Origin: Planctomycetota bacterium
GTDB taxonomy: Bacteria > Planctomycetota > MHYJ01 > JACPRB01
Direction: 5' to 3'
Assembly (NCBI GenBank): GCA_016190155.1
Contig: JACPRB010000163.1
Span: forward strand, 1-33,495
Length of the DNA: 33,495 bases
Shown here: positions 30,967 to 33,495 of the stretch, piece by piece
Layout of the letters: each line of letters begins with the position of its first letter
Numbering within the stretch: position 1 is the stretch's first letter
Made by a program: the position numbers and the translations under genes
The notes under the pieces: generated by a model
What the model was told of the DNA's origin: nothing
Seen by the model: the letters and a program-made list of their open reading frames with translations, nothing else
Databases searched by the model: none

Positions 30967-31887
30967 TCATCGCTGTCCGCGCTGGAAGTCCGGGCGGAAG
31001 TCGAGGGTGTAGGGGCGGCCGGCGCGTTCGACCACGACGATCATGGCGCCCGCGTTGCGGAACTGGGGGTTGTTGGCGATGTTGACCATGTCGGCGCGGT
31101 CTTTCACGGCCATGCCGTTGACGGTCTTGATCACGTCTCCGTCGAAGAATCCGCGCTGGGAGGCGAAGGTGCCGGCCATGTCGATCTTGATGCCGCCGCT
31201 GGGGTACGCGGACACTTGGACGTCCTGCATCAAGGTCTCGAGGTTGTTGTAGGCCCAGTCGATCTCCGTGCGGTCGATGAGCCAGGATTCGTGGGACTCG
31301 GTGGAGGCGGTTCGGCGGCTCTTCGATTGGGACAGGTCGAAGGGCGCGCCGTCTCCGTCACCCGATCGACGTGGGCCTCCGCCGGCGGTCGTGCCGCCCA
31401 TCGCGTCGTCTCGTCGCAGTTCGATCTGTCGCCGGCCGTCGGTGAAGAACGCGCCGTACCGGGTCAGACGCACGAGCTTCCACCCGCGCAGGTCGGACAC
31501 GGGCTGGCCGTGGCTGGTGATCTCCTGGCCGCAGTAGGCGTTCACGCCCATGCCGGAGGAGGTCACGATGAGGTAGGCGACTTCCTCCGGAACGGGACAT
31601 CCGCCGACGAACCGCGCGACGCGTTCCAATTCGTTCGGCCCTGCGGCCACGGCGGCCGGACCCGTGATGGGGGTCACGGGATTGCCCAGATTCGCCAGAT
31701 GCTTGTAACTCGCCTGCGCCGGCGGCGGGGTACGAATGCCCGTGCCCGGCGCGTCCAGGACCACTTGTTCCAGGTGGTTCTTGGACTCGAACAAGATCAG
31801 GTATTGGAAGGCGAACACGAGGATCGCCATGCCTAAGAGCACGTTCGCGACCCAGAGCAATCCGTTCAGCAGCTTCATGTACCGCAT
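30967..31887 (-). CDS. GspC-like inner-membrane protein with C-terminal PDZ domain
   Basis: About 306 aa from ATG 31887 (GGAG 7 nt upstream; the ORF-track GTG 31917 is less well placed). One membrane anchor lies near residues 5-28 ('GLLWVANVLLGMAILVFAF'). A Pro/Ala-rich linker and a homology-region-like beta domain follow ('GMGVNAYCGQEI', 'WKLVRLTRYGAFFTDG', 'RRQIELRRDD'), then a long disordered linker. The C-terminal PDZ domain has 'RGFFDGDVIKTVNGMAVKD'. This is the layout of the type II secretion clamp GspC, which links the inner-membrane platform to the secretin. No other gsp genes adjoin. It is 94 nt downstream of pilT and probably co-transcribed, so a type IV pilus role is an alternative. 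Confidence 0.68.
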   Translation of the reverse strand: MRYMKLLNGLLWVANVLLGMAILVFAFQYLILFESKNHLEQVVLDAPGTGIRTPPPAQASYKHLANLGNPVTPITGPAAVAAGPNELERVARFVGGCPVPEEVAYLIVTSSGMGVNAYCGQEITSHGQPVSDLRGWKLVRLTRYGAFFTDGRRQIELRRDDAMGGTTAGGGPRRSGDGDGAPFDLSQSKSRRTASTESHESWLIDRTEIDWAYNNLETLMQDVQVSAYPSGGIKIDMAGTFASQRGFFDGDVIKTVNGMAVKDRADMVNIANNPQFRNAGAMIVVVERAGRPYTLDFRPDFQRGQR

Positions 31888-31981
31888 TCGCCGTCTCCGA
31901 GGGTTTAACGGCCTCACCTGGCGATGGGTTGGGTCGATCGTGACGGTCGCCGGGGAGATCCGCCTCGGCCGAACGGATCCT

Positions 31982-33088
31982 CTACTTCTTCCGGGCCTCC
32001 GATCCCCAGCGTCCTTGATTGTCCTTGGAGATGCCCCGCAGCTCGAGCTTCAACTCGTCGGGGTTGTCCGCCGAGTGCAGCGCGTCCTCCAGGGTGATCA
32101 GGTCCCTCTCCAGGAGCGACTTGAGCGATTGGTTGAACGTCATGCAGCCGTAGTAGCTGCCTTCGCGCAGCGCCTTGTACAGCTCGCGCGTCCTCCCGTG
32201 CAGCAGGTGCTCGCGCGTCGTGGGCGTGGCGATCATGAGCTCGATGCACGGCATGCGCGCCGATCCGTCCTTCGTCGGCAACAGGCGCTGCGAGACGACG
32301 CCTTCCAGCAGCTCCGAGAGCTGCAGCCGGAGAAACTCGTGCTGGTGGACCGGGAACATGTTCATGATGCGGTCCACGGTCTGCATGGCGTTGAGCGAGT
32401 GCAGCGTCGAGAAGACCAAGAGCCCGGTCTCGGCCGCGTTGATGGCGGCCTCCATCGTCTCCAGGTCGCGCATCTCGCCGATGAAGATGACGTCCGGCGA
32501 CTGCCGCACGGCGTGCTTGAGCGCCATGACGAAATTCTCCGTGTCCTGGCCGACCTCGCGCTGGTCGAGGACGCACTTGTTGTCCACGAAGGTGAACTCG
32601 ATCGGATCCTCGACCGTGATGATGTGTTTCTCCTCGGTGTTGTTGACGAAGTTGAGCATGGACGCGATGGTGGTGGACTTGCCGGAGCCGGCCGTGCCCG
32701 TCACCAGGATCAGGCCGCGCGGCACCAGGGCCAGCTTCTTGAGCTGCTCCGCGGGAAGGTTGAGCTCCTCCATCGACGGGATCTTCGCGTGGATGTGACG
32801 GAACACCATGCCGATGTAGCCGCGCTGGCGGAAGATGTTGGCGCGGAAACGTCCGACGCCGTAGATCTCGTAGCTGACGTCGATCTCGCCCCGTTCGGCG
32901 AATCGCTTCTTCGCGAAGTCGTCGGTGACTTCGTTGAAGATCTCCATCATGTTCTCTTCGGTGACCGGCGCGCCTCCGAGCGAGGTGACGCGGCCCACGA
33001 TGCGCATCGCGGGCGGCACGCCCACCTTCAAGAACAAGTCCGACGCGTCTTCCTTGACCATCGCGGCGAAAATGCTGGCGAGTTCCAT
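31982..33088 (-). CDS. pilT: PilT/PilU-family type IV pilus retraction ATPase
   Basis: 368 aa. An N-terminal PAS-like domain ('DASDLFLKVGVPPAMRI') is followed by the secretion-ATPase core: Walker A 'GTAGSGKSTTIA', Asp box 'IITVEDPIEF', Walker B 'VIFIGEMRD' and His box 'STLHSLNAMQTVDRI'. It drives pilin depolymerisation at the inner membrane. The PilT 'AIRNLIRE' hallmark is replaced by 'CIELMIATPTTREHL', which together with the basic Lys-rich tail makes it look more like PilU. The start ATG 33088 has GGAGAAG 4 nt upstream and a TAAGAT box about 24 nt upstream. Confidence 0.9.
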   Translation of the reverse strand: MELASIFAAMVKEDASDLFLKVGVPPAMRIVGRVTSLGGAPVTEENMMEIFNEVTDDFAKKRFAERGEIDVSYEIYGVGRFRANIFRQRGYIGMVFRHIHAKIPSMEELNLPAEQLKKLALVPRGLILVTGTAGSGKSTTIASMLNFVNNTEEKHIITVEDPIEFTFVDNKCVLDQREVGQDTENFVMALKHAVRQSPDVIFIGEMRDLETMEAAINAAETGLLVFSTLHSLNAMQTVDRIMNMFPVHQHEFLRLQLSELLEGVVSQRLLPTKDGSARMPCIELMIATPTTREHLLHGRTRELYKALREGSYYGCMTFNQSLKSLLERDLITLEDALHSADNPDELKLELRGISKDNQGRWGSEARKK

Positions 33089-33112
33089 GGCTTCTCCGGA
33101 TTTCCTGCCGCT

Positions 33113-33118
33113 ATCTTA
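33113..33118 (-). promoter_or_regulatory. Possible -10 box of pilT
   Basis: Minus strand TAAGAT preceded by TGA, located immediately 5' of the pilT leader and touching the obg stop codon. The -35 region is poor (TTCTCG at 18 nt). Confidence 0.3.
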
Positions 33119-33495
33119 TCACTTGATCTGAAGGCGCGAGAAGATTTCCCGGACGAGCGCCTTGAGCCCCTCGCCGGTGGCCGCCGAGAGGCCGATGACG
33201 TCCTTTCCGGCCGCTTTCCTGAACGCGGTCATGCCCTTCTTCGCGCCGGGGATGTCCAGCTTGTTGGCGACGACGATCTCCGGTTTGCCCGCCAGCGTCG
33301 CGCTGTACCGCTCCAGTTCCCGGCGGACGATGCCGTAGGCGTCCCCGGCCGGCGGCGTCGCGTCGGGGCCGACGTCCACCAGATGCAGGATGATCCGGGT
33401 GCGCTCGATGTGCCTCAGGAAGACGTCGCCCAATCCCTTGCCGGCGTGGGCGCCTTCGATGAGCCCCGGTAGATCCGCCAGGACCGCCGTGAGCG
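33119..33495 (-). CDS. obg: GTPase Obg, C-terminal part (5' end outside window)
   Basis: The frame is open to the window edge. It holds the end of the G domain: 'ADLPGLIEGAHAGKGLGDVF' (G3 plus the Obg-specific region), 'FLRHIERTRIILHLVD', 'VVANKLDI' (G4, NKLD) and 'GLSAATGEGLKALV' (G5). The protein ends soon after, so it is the short Obg form without a C-terminal OCT domain. Obg is a ribosome-assembly and stress-linked GTPase. The ORF-track Met at 33433 is internal. Confidence 0.88.
   Translation of the reverse strand, partial: LTAVLADLPGLIEGAHAGKGLGDVFLRHIERTRIILHLVDVGPDATPPAGDAYGIVRRELERYSATLAGKPEIVVANKLDIPGAKKGMTAFRKAAGKDVIGLSAATGEGLKALVREIFSRLQIK

Noticed and set aside
31736-33472. 578-aa plus-strand ORF
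   Set aside because: Antisense to pilT, the GspC-like gene and obg, all of which have clear motifs.

Overview
The window looks like a chromosomal segment from a GC-rich, Gram-negative-type environmental bacterium, most probably a member of the Planctomycetota or a close relative. This placement is an inference. It rests on the sigma factor with the short 'TTWGLV'/'RRYWRPIY' signature common in that phylum, the many Ser/Thr protein kinases fused to repeat domains, the shortened MnmE-like GTPase and the type III pantothenate kinase. No rRNA, tRNA, CRISPR array, integrase or transposase was seen.

Layout. 1-231: 3' end of an isopropylmalate/homocitrate synthase-type gene running into a low-complexity repeat. 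292-1339 (-): an MNT-HEPN toxin-antitoxin-like pair in which the nucleotidyltransferase carries an N-terminal winged helix, followed by an orphan secretin N-domain fragment (1448-1969, +). 2033-4004 (-): a B12-binding radical SAM enzyme and a multi-pass membrane protein. 4249-8855 (+): a TPR protein, a secreted purple-acid-phosphatase-like enzyme with a CTERM-like tail and a class I glutamine-amidotransferase hydrolase, joined by 4-nt overlaps, then an HtrA-like protease. 8830-10409 (-): NYN/PIN-like RNase, a 75-aa protein and a histone-deacetylase-family amidohydrolase in one operon. 10613-10800: histidine kinase remnant.

10830-26643 is the most unusual region. It holds an ECF-type sigma factor, a two-FN3 protein, a large exported kelch/FN3/MAM-like protein, a membrane Ser/Thr kinase with a TPR array, and two tandem paralogous membrane Ser/Thr kinases. 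The extracytoplasmic half of both tandem kinases (pre-kelch domain, seven kelch blades, FN3) resembles the exported kelch protein. I interpret this as a surface-sensing kinase locus in which the same ectodomain exists in exported and kinase-tethered form.

26664-33495 is mostly housekeeping, all on the minus strand: pyrC, pyrB, a C-terminally shortened MnmE-like GTPase, coaX, a GspC-like PDZ protein, a PilT/PilU ATPase and the 3' end of obg.

Two genome-wide habits show here. First, many genes have a sigma70-like -10 box only 7-8 nt from the start codon, which predicts leaderless mRNAs, while other genes have clear Shine-Dalgarno sites. Second, intergenic gaps carry several families of short-period dispersed repeats, including a roughly 65-bp element found twice at almost the same distance upstream of a start codon.
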